Of a stretch of DNA of 64,000 bases, positions 33,148 through 42,391 are shown in pieces; the stretch's first letter is position 1, and each line of letters begins with the position of its first letter. The DNA lies in contig CAWJFE010000005.1 in the NCBI GenBank assembly GCA_963842125.1, positions 62,001 to 126,000 of the forward strand, read 5' to 3'. The stretch comes from CAWCWK01 sp963842125 (lineage in GTDB: Bacteria > Pseudomonadota > Alphaproteobacteria > Rhizobiales > CAWCWK01). Below the pieces are notes generated by a model. It searched no databases. It was given only the letters and a program-made list of their open reading frames with translations, and had not been told where the DNA came from. A program made the translations under genes and the position numbers.

Positions 33148-34643
33148 ACGTACGATCCATTACTTCTGTTACGAGACAGTTCACGTCACGGCGCATCGCC
33201 CGGCGTGGCGTCACGCTCCTCCTTCCAGTGGCTCTCGTGGGATGCGCTAGTCTTGCCGCGGATTACCCCGCGACGCGTGGCTTCGACGGCGTAGCCAGCA
33301 GCGTCCAGACCGCGACTGGCCAGTCGAGTGTGCTCGTCACCACACAGGCCGAGGCGAAAGCGGCCTCCGATGAGACGCGCGGCCTCGTCCAGGGTCGGAC
33401 GATCAACGCGGACACCGCTGTCCGCGTCGCCCTCATCAACAACAAAGGGCTCCAGGCAGCCTACGCGGATCTCGGCCTCTCGGTCGCCGATCTCTGGCAA
33501 GAGAGCCTCGGCGTCAATCCGAGCGTCGCCTTAAGTGCGCAAGGCATCGGGCCGATGCGGACCGTGGAGGGCGTTCTCATCGCCAACCTTCTCGCGCTGA
33601 CGACTCGCAAGCGTCGGCTCGACGTCGCCGAGACACGGGTCCGCCAGGCGCAGCAGGTCGCCATTGACGAAACACTTCGCGTCGCCGGCGAGGCCCGCCG
33701 GGCGTGGGTCGAGGCGGCGGGCGCTTGGGGCGTCGTCGCGCAGCTGAACCAGTCTCGGGTGGCAGCCGATGCGGCAGCCGAACTGGCGGGCGAACTCGGG
33801 CGGACAGGTGCATTCAACAAGGCCGAGCAGGCCCGCAACCAGGTCTTCTACGCCGAGCTGACAGGCGAGATCGCGCAGGCCCGTCTCGCAGCCAAGCTGG
33901 CCAAGGAGCGGTTGACCCGCGTCCTCGGCCTCTGGGGCGATGCGACTGCCTACGAGGTTCCGAACGGCCTTCCAAAGCTTCCCTCGCGCCTTCAGGAGAA
34001 AAAGGAGATCGAGCGCCTCGCACTCGCCAATCGAGCCGACCTGAAGGTGGCCCAGCTCGAGCTGGAAGCGTTGGCCAAGTCGTACGGCCTGACGCAAGCC
34101 ACACGCTACGTCTCGGATCTCACGCTCGCCGGCGGTCTAGAATACGAGCGAGAGGCCGAGACCGAGGAGGAGGACGGTGTCGAGACCCGCAACGTCACCG
34201 AGCGCTACGTGCCCAGGGGAGAGTTGGAGTTCGAGATCCCGATCTTCGACAGCGGACAGGCCCGGATGCGCAAGGCCGAGCTCGACTACATGCGGGCGGC
34301 CAACGTTCTTGCGCAAAAGGCCGTGGAAGTACGCTCCGAGGCTCGGGCTGCCTATCAGGCCTACCGCGGGACCCACGACATCGCCCGCCACTATCGCGAC
34401 GCCGTTGTGCCCTTGAGACGGGCCATCGAGGCGGAGGGGGTCCTCACCTACAACGGCATGATAACGAACACCTTCGACCTGCTGGCCGATGCGCGGGCGC
34501 GCATCGGATCCCTCGTACAGGCCGAGAACGCACGGCGCGCCTTCTTCCTCGCGGAGGTCGACCTGACAGCGGCTATTTATGGCGGCGGCATGGAAGGCGG
34601 CGGGGGAGGGGCCATCGGCGGTGGCGGAGGCGAGGATGAGTGA
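33144..34643 (+). CDS. TolC-family outer-membrane efflux lipoprotein
   Basis: 499 residues. A signal ends with a lipobox (LLLPVALVGC), and two long TolC-type repeats follow. Typical stretches are TAVRVALINNKGLQAAYADL, RADLKVAQLELEALAKSYGL and EFEIPIFDSGQARMRKAELD. An acidic insert (AETEEEDGVETR) and a Gly-rich tail are unusual. No RND pump or adaptor gene is next to it, unlike CusCBA systems; the following genes are a multicopper oxidase and a CusF-like chaperone. Outer-membrane copper export is the likely role. Confidence 0.9.
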   Translation: MNVRSITSVTRQFTSRRIARRGVTLLLPVALVGCASLAADYPATRGFDGVASSVQTATGQSSVLVTTQAEAKAASDETRGLVQGRTINADTAVRVALINNKGLQAAYADLGLSVADLWQESLGVNPSVALSAQGIGPMRTVEGVLIANLLALTTRKRRLDVAETRVRQAQQVAIDETLRVAGEARRAWVEAAGAWGVVAQLNQSRVAADAAAELAGELGRTGAFNKAEQARNQVFYAELTGEIAQARLAAKLAKERLTRVLGLWGDATAYEVPNGLPKLPSRLQEKKEIERLALANRADLKVAQLELEALAKSYGLTQATRYVSDLTLAGGLEYEREAETEEEDGVETRNVTERYVPRGELEFEIPIFDSGQARMRKAELDYMRAANVLAQKAVEVRSEARAAYQAYRGTHDIARHYRDAVVPLRRAIEAEGVLTYNGMITNTFDLLADARARIGSLVQAENARRAFFLAEVDLTAAIYGGGMEGGGGGAIGGGGGEDE

Positions 34644-34717
34644 TCGCCCCGCTTCGACAGTCCAACTGCGTCCCGTTCTCCCCGTCCTTTCCCCCTGTTC
34701 CCTTACGGAGACTCAAC

Positions 34718-36121
34718 ATGTTCTCTAGACGACAGCTCCTCACAGCCGGAGCCGGCGCGGCCGGCGCGCTTGTCAGCCGCACCGCTTGGTCGAGCACGAC
34801 CAACATGGGCCTACCAGACGCGCCCATCATGGAGAGCGCCACCATGCAGGCGCCGCTCCACCCCACCGCCGGACCGGACTATAATCCTGTCGCGACGCTC
34901 AACGGATGGACGTTGCCCTTCCGCATGAACAACGGCGTGAAGGAGTTCCACCTCGTGGCCGAACCGGTCGAGCGGGAGATGGCCGATGGCACGGTCGCGA
35001 ACCTCTGGGGCTATAACGGCCAGTCGCCTGGCCCGACCATCGAATGCGTGGAGGGCGACCGCATCCGCCTCTTCGTTACCAATCGCTTGCCGGAGCACAC
35101 CAGCGTGCATTGGCACGGCATCCTCCTGCCCAACGGCATGGATGGTGTGTCGGGACTGACACAGCCGCCGATCCCGGTTGGTAAGACCTTCGTCTACGAG
35201 TTCGACCTCGTGAAGAGCGGTACGCACATGTACCACCCCCACGGCGACGAGATGGTGCAAATGGCGATGGGCATGATGGGGTTCTTCGTCGTCCATCCGA
35301 AGGATCCCGCCTTCATGCCTGTCGACCGGGACTTCGTGTTCTTGCTGTCAGCCTTCGACATCGATCCTGGCTCCTACAAGCCGCGTGTCATGGAGATGAC
35401 CGACTTCAATCTCTGGGCGATCAACTCCCGGATTTTCCCGGCAGTCGATCCTCTCGTCGTGTCGAAGAACGACCGCGTGCGCGTGCGGGTCGGCAACCTG
35501 ACGATGACCAACCACCCCATCCACATGCACGGCTACGACTTCGAGGTGACGGGCACCGATGGCGGGTGGGTGCGGCCGGAAGCGCGCTGGCCGGAGGTGA
35601 CGATCGACATTCCGGTCGGCGGCATGCGCTGCTTCGAGTTCGACGCCGTCAACGAGGGCGACTGGGCGCTCCACTGCCACAAGTCACACCACACCATGAA
35701 CGCTATGGGCCACGACGTCCCAACCTTCATTGGCACCGACAAAACGGAGATAGCTCGCAAGATTCGGCTCGTGCAGCCGGATTACATGCCGATGGGCTCC
35801 ACCGGCATGGCTGAGATGACGGAGATGTCGATGCCGCTGCCCGACAACACCGAGCCGATGATGGGCGGCTGGGGCCCGTTCGGGTCGCTCGAGATGGGCG
35901 GCATGTTTACGGTCTTGAAGGTTCGGAACGGTCTGGCGGCCGACGACTACGCTGATCCGGGCTGGTTCGAGCACCCGGCCGGCACCGTCGCCTACGAATG
36001 GACGGGTGCGCTGCCGAGCGCCGCGTCTGCCCCATCCACCCCCGCTACGACGACCGCGCCGAAGCCGGCCCGTCCGGTTGGAGGGGGTGCCGGAGGTCAT
36101 GCGGGACACGGTGCCGGATAG
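34718..36121 (+). CDS. Multicopper oxidase (third of three), exported
   Basis: 467 residues from ATG 34718 (MFSRRQLLTAGAGAAGALVS, Tat-like). The copper motifs are SVHWHGILLPNGMDG, YHPHGDEMVQMAMGMM, HPIHMHGYDF and LHCHKSHHTMNAMGH. The second and fourth differ from the other two oxidases (YHPH instead of HTH; HCHKSHH instead of HCHxLEH), as in the copper-resistance oxidases that sit beside TolC-type channels. Methionines are enriched after the third motif (MPMGSTGMAEMTEMSMPL). The C-terminus is Ala/Pro-rich with HAGHG. Confidence 0.93.
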   Translation: MFSRRQLLTAGAGAAGALVSRTAWSSTTNMGLPDAPIMESATMQAPLHPTAGPDYNPVATLNGWTLPFRMNNGVKEFHLVAEPVEREMADGTVANLWGYNGQSPGPTIECVEGDRIRLFVTNRLPEHTSVHWHGILLPNGMDGVSGLTQPPIPVGKTFVYEFDLVKSGTHMYHPHGDEMVQMAMGMMGFFVVHPKDPAFMPVDRDFVFLLSAFDIDPGSYKPRVMEMTDFNLWAINSRIFPAVDPLVVSKNDRVRVRVGNLTMTNHPIHMHGYDFEVTGTDGGWVRPEARWPEVTIDIPVGGMRCFEFDAVNEGDWALHCHKSHHTMNAMGHDVPTFIGTDKTEIARKIRLVQPDYMPMGSTGMAEMTEMSMPLPDNTEPMMGGWGPFGSLEMGGMFTVLKVRNGLAADDYADPGWFEHPAGTVAYEWTGALPSAASAPSTPATTTAPKPARPVGGGAGGHAGHGAG

Positions 36122-36197
36122 GCCCACCCTGCGGACAAGACGATGCGCGCGCAAACCCGCGTCAGCATCGACGATGTATCAACTAAGGAAACAGGAC

Positions 36198-36476
36198 ATG
36201 AAGACGATAATCACCCTAGCGCTCGCGACGGCCCTCATGGCAACAGCCCCAGCCTTCGCGGACACGCTGGCGAGCGGCGAGATCGTGAAGGTCGATGCCA
36301 AGCGGAACAAGCTCACCATCAAGCATGGTCCGATTGAGTCCCTGAACATGGACGCCATGACCATGGTCTACGACGTCGCAGAACCGACGATGATCGATGG
36401 CCTCGTGCCCGGCAAGGCGGTCTCATTCCATGCGGAGCGTGTGAAGGGCAAGCTGACCGTTACCGAAATCGAGTAG
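36198..36476 (+). CDS. CusF-like periplasmic copper chaperone
   Basis: 92 residues with a signal (ITLALATALMATAPAFA) and one OB-fold CusF domain. KVDAKRNKLTIKHGPIESLN followed by MDAMTMVYDV carries the usual copper residues: His in KHGPI and Met in MDAMTM. CusF normally hands Cu(I) or Ag(I) to the CusCBA pump; here the partners may be the TolC-type channel and the oxidase just upstream. AAGGAAACAG precedes the ATG. A strong hairpin follows the stop. Confidence 0.93.
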   Translation: MKTIITLALATALMATAPAFADTLASGEIVKVDAKRNKLTIKHGPIESLNMDAMTMVYDVAEPTMIDGLVPGKAVSFHAERVKGKLTVTEIE

Positions 36477-36496
36477 CGCCGCAAGGCAGCGACACA

Positions 36497-36522
36497 GGCC
36501 GCGACCTGCTCGGGTCGCGGCC
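36497..36522 (+). terminator. Perfect 10-bp stem hairpin after the CusF-like gene
   Basis: GGCCGCGACC and GGTCGCGGCC flank a 6-nt loop, 21 bp after the stop. There is no T-run, so it may slow transcription or protect mRNA rather than end it outright. Confidence 0.6.
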
Positions 36523-36565
36523 ACTCATCCGAACCCTCTCATTCCCGCAGCCAAGGACCATGCTC

Positions 36566-36913
36566 ATGAAGACGCTCATTCTGACGACCGCCGTCATCGC
36601 CGGCTTAACGACGACAGCGCTTGCGCACTCTGATAAAAAAGCCAGCACTCCCGCTGACGGCGAGGTCCTCAAGACCTCCCCCGAGGAAATCGTACTCAAC
36701 TTCGACGATCCGATGCGTATCACGGTCCTCAAGCTGACAGGACCCGACGGCGAGGTGCCGCTGGCGCGAACTGACGGCATGAAGCCAGTCGAGATGCTCG
36801 AGGCCGCGCCTGAGGCGCCGATCGCCCCCGGCGCCTACGCCATCGAGTGGAGAGGCCTTGGCCGCGACGGGCACGTCATGGAAGGCTTCATCGACTTCGA
36901 AGTCGCCCGCTAA
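36566..36913 (+). CDS. copC: CopC periplasmic copper-binding protein (second copy)
   Basis: 115 residues. The signal is LILTTAVIAGLTTTALA, and the mature start HSDKKASTPADGEVLKTSPE has the N-terminal copper His. GRDGHVMEGFIDFEVAR supplies the second site. I chose the ATG at 36566, because AAGGA is 9 bp before it but only 3 bp before the ATG at 36560. It shares the fold but little detail with the other CopC at 16666-17010. Its stop codon overlaps the copD start by one base (TAATG). Confidence 0.95.
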   Translation: MKTLILTTAVIAGLTTTALAHSDKKASTPADGEVLKTSPEEIVLNFDDPMRITVLKLTGPDGEVPLARTDGMKPVEMLEAAPEAPIAPGAYAIEWRGLGRDGHVMEGFIDFEVAR

Positions 36914-37860
36914 TGGCCTCGGGCGTCGCCGCATCGCTCGACCTGGTGGTCGGGATCGACATCGTGACCAAAGCGCTGGGTTACGCGCTCGGCCTCCTGG
37001 CCTGCGGCGGCGCCCTCTTCCATGTCGCCTTCTCGCGTATGGCCTTCCTCCAAAGCAGGGAAGAGGACGTGCGCGCTTTGTTTCGAGGCGTCGCCAGGTG
37101 GAGCCTCGCCGCAGCACTGCTCGCGCTTCCCCTTCCCTTCGTCTCCGTTGGCGTCGGTGCGAGCCGGCTTTCGGGGATGGGACTCGACGGCATGGTCGAT
37201 CCGATGATGCTCGCAATCGCCTGGGATAGCCCGATCGGTTCCGCCGCAGCTTGGCGGGACCTCGGCCTCATCGCACTGGCAGTCGGCTTCCTTTTGGTGC
37301 TCAAGCGCGACGCGGCATGGTCCTGGCTCTCGACGGTCCCTCTCCTCGCGGGAACCGGCCTGATCGTAGCGTCCTACACGCTCGTCGGCCATGCGACGAC
37401 GTCCCCTCGCTGGCTGCTGGCGACCGTCCTCGTGTTACACCTTTCGGCGGTGGCGTTCTGGTTCGGAGCTCTTCTGCCGCTGCGCCGTGCGGCGATGGGA
37501 TTGCTGGCCTCGCGCGACGCGGCCGCACTGCTCCATCGGTTCGGGCAGATCGCGGCAGGCGTCGTCGGACTGCTTGGGCTGGCCGGCCTCGTCTTCGCCT
37601 ACGTCATGATCGGCAGCGTCCAGGGCCTCTTCTCGACGGCCTACGGCCTCCTTCTTCTCGTCAAGGTCGGGATCGTGACGGGTCTTCTGGGCTTGGCCGC
37701 ACTCAACAAGTTGCGGTTTGTGCCTGAGTTGGCGGACGGACATGCCTGTGCGCCGCGCCACCTCGACCGTTCCATCCGGGTCGAAGCGCTCGCCTTCCTC
37801 GCCATTTTTGCCGTGACGGCGGTGTTTACCTCCGTGGCGGTGCCTCCGGTACATCTTTAG
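36913..37860 (+). CDS. copD: CopD-type copper resistance membrane protein (second copy)
   Basis: 315 residues with eight or nine membrane helices. It carries SRLSGMGLDGMVDPMMLAIA, the His-containing LVGHATTSPRWLLATVLVLH, and YGLLLLVKVGIVTGLLGLAA then LNKLRFVP, all parallel to the CopD at 15763-16647. TAATG overlap with copC fixes the start. It ends the plus-strand copper operon (lipoprotein, TolC, oxidase, CusF, CopC, CopD). An AT-rich gap of 130 bp follows before the cyclase. Confidence 0.93.
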   Translation: MASGVAASLDLVVGIDIVTKALGYALGLLACGGALFHVAFSRMAFLQSREEDVRALFRGVARWSLAAALLALPLPFVSVGVGASRLSGMGLDGMVDPMMLAIAWDSPIGSAAAWRDLGLIALAVGFLLVLKRDAAWSWLSTVPLLAGTGLIVASYTLVGHATTSPRWLLATVLVLHLSAVAFWFGALLPLRRAAMGLLASRDAAALLHRFGQIAAGVVGLLGLAGLVFAYVMIGSVQGLFSTAYGLLLLVKVGIVTGLLGLAALNKLRFVPELADGHACAPRHLDRSIRVEALAFLAIFAVTAVFTSVAVPPVHL

Positions 37861-37991
37861 CGAGCAAATAAAGATGTCGGCTCGACAACATGAAACGTAT
37901 CTAACAGATAAATATTCATCTGGGATGTAGTGGATATACGAAGTTATTATTGAACATATGTCCAATTAACTGAACGAATGGCGAAGAGATC

Positions 37992-39872
37992 ATGTTGCAA
38001 ATCGTCAAAGCCCTTCTGCGAAGGCCGTCTTTCTCGATGAGCGCGTTATTGCCCGTCGCCCTCGTCGCTCTCGTCATGGCGTCCATCGCTCCGGTTGTCG
38101 TCGTGAGCTTTCATGTGACATCCGACTTCAAGAACGAGCGGAAGGTCGAACACGCTGCATCGGTCGTCGAGGGGTTGGAACGTGACGTGGAGAGCCTTCT
38201 GGATCCGGTATTCGCCCGTCTCGCCTACATTCGGCAAAGCGTCCTTGAAGGCGATATCGATATGTCGGATCCGGACGAGCTGCGCCTTCTTGTACACGGT
38301 GCCATGACAAGTTCGCCGCAAGTGACGGCGGTCCGGGTCATTCAATCGGATGGCCGATCAACGGAGTGGCTGCAGGGTACGCAGGAAACCACGGATGACC
38401 ATGTCGAAGGTTGGCCGAAGGACGTTGCCCGCATCGCGGAGGCGTTCCCGAAAAGCTGGGCCGGTGATCTTCCGAACCTGACCTTCGACGAGGGACGTCT
38501 CGCATTCGAAGTCGACCTGGAGAGCGGCGCGAGGACGAAGGGGACGCTTGTCGTAAGCCTATCGGCAGAACGGATCGAACGCGCCGTCAATCGGGCGGCG
38601 GAGCGATCCGATATGATCCCGTTCATCTTGCTCGGTCAAGACAGGCCTTTCGTGCTTCCGTCCTCTACAAACGCTGGTGCAGATCGAGGCAACTCTCAAT
38701 TGACTTCATCTCGAACCGACATCGCGGATGTCGCTGCCCATCTCTGGAGCGATCCGCAGCCGCTAAGAGAGCTCTCGAACCTGCCGACTCTCCAAGGCCA
38801 CTGGAGCAAGGTCGGTGACCGCTCCTACATCTACCTCTATCGGCGCGTAGCCGGGTACGGGCCGCTGCCGCTGTTCGCTGCGGTCGCGGTCCCGACAGGA
38901 CATACGCCCTGGTATTGGTGGGTCACACATGTGATCGCGCTCTTTTCTCTCGTAATGATGGTCCTTGCTCCCGTTGCAGCCTGGCGGCTGGGACGTATCC
39001 TCAACCGTCCGATGGTAGATCTTGACGACGCCCTCCGATCGATCGAGCACTTCGATTTCGATCGCATCTTCCTTCCCAAACTGCGTGAGGGTCGCGTCAG
39101 GGAGTGGCAGCGCATGGGTCGTCGCCTAGAAAGTACGGCGCATGCGCTTTCTCGTCTGCAGACCTATGTTCCTCGCGCGCTGGTGCGACGACTGCTGACG
39201 AATCCGGAACGGGCCGGCAAACCGGAATGGCGCGACGTCGCGGTGATGTTCCTCGATATGGAAGGCTTCACAGGGTTCTCGCGCGACCATACGGCCGGGG
39301 AGGTCGCTGCCCATCTCAACGATGTCTTCGCCATCGTGGGGCCGATCATCGAAACCAACGGCGGCGTGATCGACAAATACACCGGCGATGGCCTCCTCGC
39401 TTTTTGGGATACGGATGGCGACGAAACCGACCACATCACGCGGTCCGTCGAGGCAGCAAGATCCATTGTAGAAGACCTCGGGACCTTTTTGAACGACTGC
39501 AGCAGCAATGTCCCTCGCGCGCGGATCGGTCTTCATGCCGGAGCCGCAATCGTGGGGAATGTCGGCTTCAAGGGACGGGTCGACTACACGCTGGTCGGCG
39601 ACACGATCAACACGGCCCAGCGGACGGAGTCGGCTCTGCGCGGCATCCACCCTGAACGGCCGGTCGTCGTGGCGGCCACCGAGAGCGTCTTCGCCGCATT
39701 GCCGAACCACGTCAGTATGCGTCCGGACATTCTCGTCATGGAAAACCCCGTTCGAGCGTTTCTGTGCAGTTGGTGTTCCCTCTCCCAGTCCGAAACGGCG
39801 GGAACCGAGCGTCCCCGCAGCTCGCCGGTGACACCGACGGGCAAGGGGTCTATCGGGCGATCCGCAGCCTAG
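37992..39872 (+). CDS. Membrane-bound class III adenylate/guanylate cyclase
   Basis: 626 residues. One helix near the start (ALLPVALVALVMASIAPVVV), a Cache-like periplasmic sensor to about 310, and a second helix followed by a HAMP-like linker lead to the cyclase domain. Catalytic marks are VAVMFLDMEGFTGFSRDHTA (metal Asp), IDKYTGDGLLAFW (second metal Asp) and GLHAGAAIVGNVGFKGRVDY. It makes a cyclic nucleotide in response to an external signal. The nearest cyclic-nucleotide-type regulator here is the broken Crp-like gene at 11.5 kb; a link is speculative. Confidence 0.93.
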   Translation: MLQIVKALLRRPSFSMSALLPVALVALVMASIAPVVVVSFHVTSDFKNERKVEHAASVVEGLERDVESLLDPVFARLAYIRQSVLEGDIDMSDPDELRLLVHGAMTSSPQVTAVRVIQSDGRSTEWLQGTQETTDDHVEGWPKDVARIAEAFPKSWAGDLPNLTFDEGRLAFEVDLESGARTKGTLVVSLSAERIERAVNRAAERSDMIPFILLGQDRPFVLPSSTNAGADRGNSQLTSSRTDIADVAAHLWSDPQPLRELSNLPTLQGHWSKVGDRSYIYLYRRVAGYGPLPLFAAVAVPTGHTPWYWWVTHVIALFSLVMMVLAPVAAWRLGRILNRPMVDLDDALRSIEHFDFDRIFLPKLREGRVREWQRMGRRLESTAHALSRLQTYVPRALVRRLLTNPERAGKPEWRDVAVMFLDMEGFTGFSRDHTAGEVAAHLNDVFAIVGPIIETNGGVIDKYTGDGLLAFWDTDGDETDHITRSVEAARSIVEDLGTFLNDCSSNVPRARIGLHAGAAIVGNVGFKGRVDYTLVGDTINTAQRTESALRGIHPERPVVVAATESVFAALPNHVSMRPDILVMENPVRAFLCSWCSLSQSETAGTERPRSSPVTPTGKGSIGRSAA

Positions 39873-39940
39873 ACGTCTGCGCGGCGTAGGTGTGCGGCAT
39901 CGCCTCGCGCCGTGCGCTCTTGCAGATGTAGACCTGCCAC

Positions 39941-40910
39941 ATGCGCGAGGAGACGTTCCGCGCCGCGCTCGGAAGCCTGACCGACGCGATCCTCGCCAAG
40001 CCCTTGTCCGGCTGGTTCGGCAAGGAATGGCGCGCTTCCGCCGATGGCCAAGCCTTCGCGCTGGGCGGACCGGGCGAAGGCAGCGGTCTCGTCAACGCCC
40101 ATTACGGGCGCGACCCAGTCATCAAGATCTATACAACCGTCACCGGTCGCGACGCGTCCGCCCACCAAACCGTCATGGCCGGCGAAGCGATCCATGCGCT
40201 CGACGGCATCTACGATCATGCCAGCAGCGCCGACCTGTCCACCCTGCACGTCGACGGCGGAGGCGTGTCCGACATGGTGTTCGCGGTCATGCACCTGCTC
40301 GGCCTGAGCTCCGAGCCGCGCATCCCGCGTCTGTCGGACCGCCACCTCTACTCCTTAGAAAGATCGCGCCGCTACGGGCGGTTGGCACCCCTGTTCGGTC
40401 AACAGCTCCAGCCGCGACCTGATCGCCAGCGATTGGGACAAGATCGGTCAGGTCGTGTGCGCTATGCGCGACAGGACGGGTACTCCGTCCCTCATCCTCA
40501 AGAAGCTCTCCGCCTACCGCTAGCAGAACTCGCTCTCCGCCGCCCTGCGCGAAGTCGGGCGCATCGAGCGCACACTCTCACCCTGCGCTGGTACCAGGAA
40601 CCCGACCCGCGCCGCCTCGTCACCGCCGAGCTCAACAAAGGCGAGGTACGCAACTCCATGGCTAGAGCGGTCGCCTTCCATCGCCTCGGACGCTTCCGAG
40701 ATCGCAGACCAGAAAACCAGCATACCCGCGCCGCGGCGCTGACCCCTGTCACCGTCGCCATCATCCTGTTCAACTGCCGCCACCTCGGCCGCGCGCTCGA
40801 CGTACTGCAACGATGCGCCGGACCGATCGACGACGACCTCATCGCTCGTCTCTCCCCGCTCGGATGGGATCGTATCAACCTCACCGGCGACTACTACGTC
40901 TGTCCGACGC
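39941..40910 (+). pseudogene. Tn3-family transposase, 3' part, frameshifted
   Basis: The fragment starts inside the DDE domain: GLVNAHYGRDPVIKIYTTVT and TLHVDGGGVSDMVFAVMHLL then IPRLSDRHLY. It continues in another frame with SLILKKLSAYR, stop, QNSLSAALREVGRIERTL. It returns to the first frame for VTAELNKGEVRNSMARAVAF and ARLSPLGWDRINLTGDYYVC. Full Tn3 transposases have about 980 residues; the first two thirds are missing, and an internal TAG replaces a sense codon. It is dead and marks an old insertion at the island edge. Confidence 0.88.
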
Positions 40911-41178
40911 CAGCAAACTCGACAAGCACGGACTCATGCCGCTCGAGATCAATCAAACCGCACCGGCCGCGCAACGCTACCGTAAATCCATGCGCTGAAA
41001 ATGCACTGGAGTCGTCTTGTCCGATGGCATATCTCTTCACATCGGCGTTGGCCAGGCTAGTAACGGCGCCACGAAGATCTTCTTATCCAACTGTTCCGGG
41101 CGCGCCGTTACTGCCATCGAAGGGCAACAGGACAGGATCGGTCTTAGAAATTGCTCGCATGTACGTTTTTGACGTCCG

Positions 41179-41640
41179 TCAGATCGGCAGGGCGAACGTG
41201 TTCTTAATCTCGTCGAGAAGCACGCTAGAGCGAATTTCCTGAACGCCTGGAAGCGTAACGAGATGATTCCGCAACAGTGTGTTGTAATGGTCGAGGTCCC
41301 GCACCACGACGCGCAGCCGAATATCGATTTCGCCGAGTAACAGTTGCACGACCTGAACCTCTGGCAACCGCGCTGCGGCCGTTGCAAACTCGTCGACCGT
41401 CTGTCTTCCATGTGGGGCGACACAGACGCGAACGAACACGACCGTCCCGAAGCCGAGCTTGCGTCGATCAAGCATCACGGAGCGGTTCAAAATGATCCCC
41501 TCCTTCTCCATTCGCGCAATACGCCGCCAACAGGGTGATTGCGAAAGCCCCACGCGCTCCGCGATCTGAGTTGTGCTGAGGCCGCCATCATCCTGCAGTA
41601 CGCGTAGAATATGGCGATCCATTTGGTCGACCATCAGCAT
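41179..41640 (-). CDS. Lrp/AsnC-family transcription regulator
   Basis: 153 residues. The N-terminal helix-turn-helix is QMDRHILRVLQDDGGLSTTQ then IAERVGLSQSPCWRRIARME, and the C-terminal RAM domain has VVQLLLGEIDIRLRVVVRDL and LPGVQEIRSSVLLDEIK. It binds amino acids or related small molecules and controls transport or catabolism genes. No amino-acid operon is adjacent; the gene is isolated between the Tn3 remnant and an AT-rich stretch. A palindrome just upstream may be its own operator. Confidence 0.93.
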   Translation of the reverse strand: MLMVDQMDRHILRVLQDDGGLSTTQIAERVGLSQSPCWRRIARMEKEGIILNRSVMLDRRKLGFGTVVFVRVCVAPHGRQTVDEFATAAARLPEVQVVQLLLGEIDIRLRVVVRDLDHYNTLLRNHLVTLPGVQEIRSSVLLDEIKNTFALPI

Positions 41641-41654
41641 GAGTTCGTCCTGAA

Positions 41655-41678
41655 ATACCCTTGCCGTGCATAGGGTAT
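41655..41678. promoter_or_regulatory. ATACCC-N12-GGGTAT palindrome before the Lrp gene
   Basis: Perfect 6-bp arms separated by TTGCCGTGCATA lie 15 bp upstream of the Lrp start. It could be an Lrp autoregulatory site, or a relative of the copper G-tract sites, since ATACCCTTGCC also occurs at 32356. Confidence 0.45.
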
Positions 41679-42391
41679 GCTATGTGCCATCGGTTTGCTA
41701 TGGGAATCGCACAATATTGCTCCGCCATATGTGTTATGAAGGTGAGATCAGGTTGTACGCTACACTAAAACTGCAACGAAGCGAGATATGCGATATACGA
41801 ATAGAATTATTGATTCGTAGACCGCAAACTTAACGTAAATTCTATTAGTTCCATAATCTTCGTTATGCGAATCCGGCCGGATTTCCTTGAGTGAAATGTG
41901 CTCTCTTGCGAGGCGAAGGCCGTGATCATAGGGACTTAAATTATTGGCTGTACTACGAAGGGTTCTCTTGAACATTGCCATATCGAAGGCGGAGAACCAC
42001 TGGGCCCCCAGCGGCTCTTCTATCGATCCTGCTTACGATGCTGCAGACGGCGGGCCGACTTCAAGTGCTGATGCCGGTGCCTTCGTTTCTTAAGATGAGT
42101 GGGGGGGGTGGGGTGAAGCCGTTGGCCGCTTGAATGAGGTATCTGCCACCCCTCTTGTTACTGCGGCTCAAACGATGCGTGCTACTTACTTGAGTTGATG
42201 TCATTGCAGATTTCAACAGAGTTTTCGACGAAGCCGGGCAAGTCATTTCGAGTCGAATCGAGGCCCAACGAGTCCAATCGAGTCAGCCTGTCGAATGGCG
42301 CAACGACGTCGGGTCGGCAATATGAAGCGCTGCGGCGGGGTATATCGGCCGCTAGGACGGCGTTCAAAGAGGCCCTGTCCCGTGGACGCCT
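41679..42391. other. AT-rich gene-free stretch next to the recombinases
   Basis: No supported gene. Base composition is clearly more AT-rich than the surrounding genes up to about 42000, a sign of foreign origin. It holds a G8 run near 42100. It also holds a two-copy direct repeat, CGAGTCGAATCGAG at 42249-42262 and CGAGTCCAATCGAG at 42269-42282, one mismatch, 20 bp apart. These could be arm sites for the adjacent integrase. Confidence 0.55.

Noticed and set aside
40900..41242. Extension of the Tn3 frame beyond the transposase end
   Set aside because: The family ends with LTGDYxW; what follows overlaps the Lrp gene and has no similarity to transposases.
41220..41260. CTAGAGCGAATTTCCT inside lrp as a further palindromic repeat copy
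   Set aside because: Only the first eight or nine bases match and no partner arm lies 12 bp away; it is within coding sequence.
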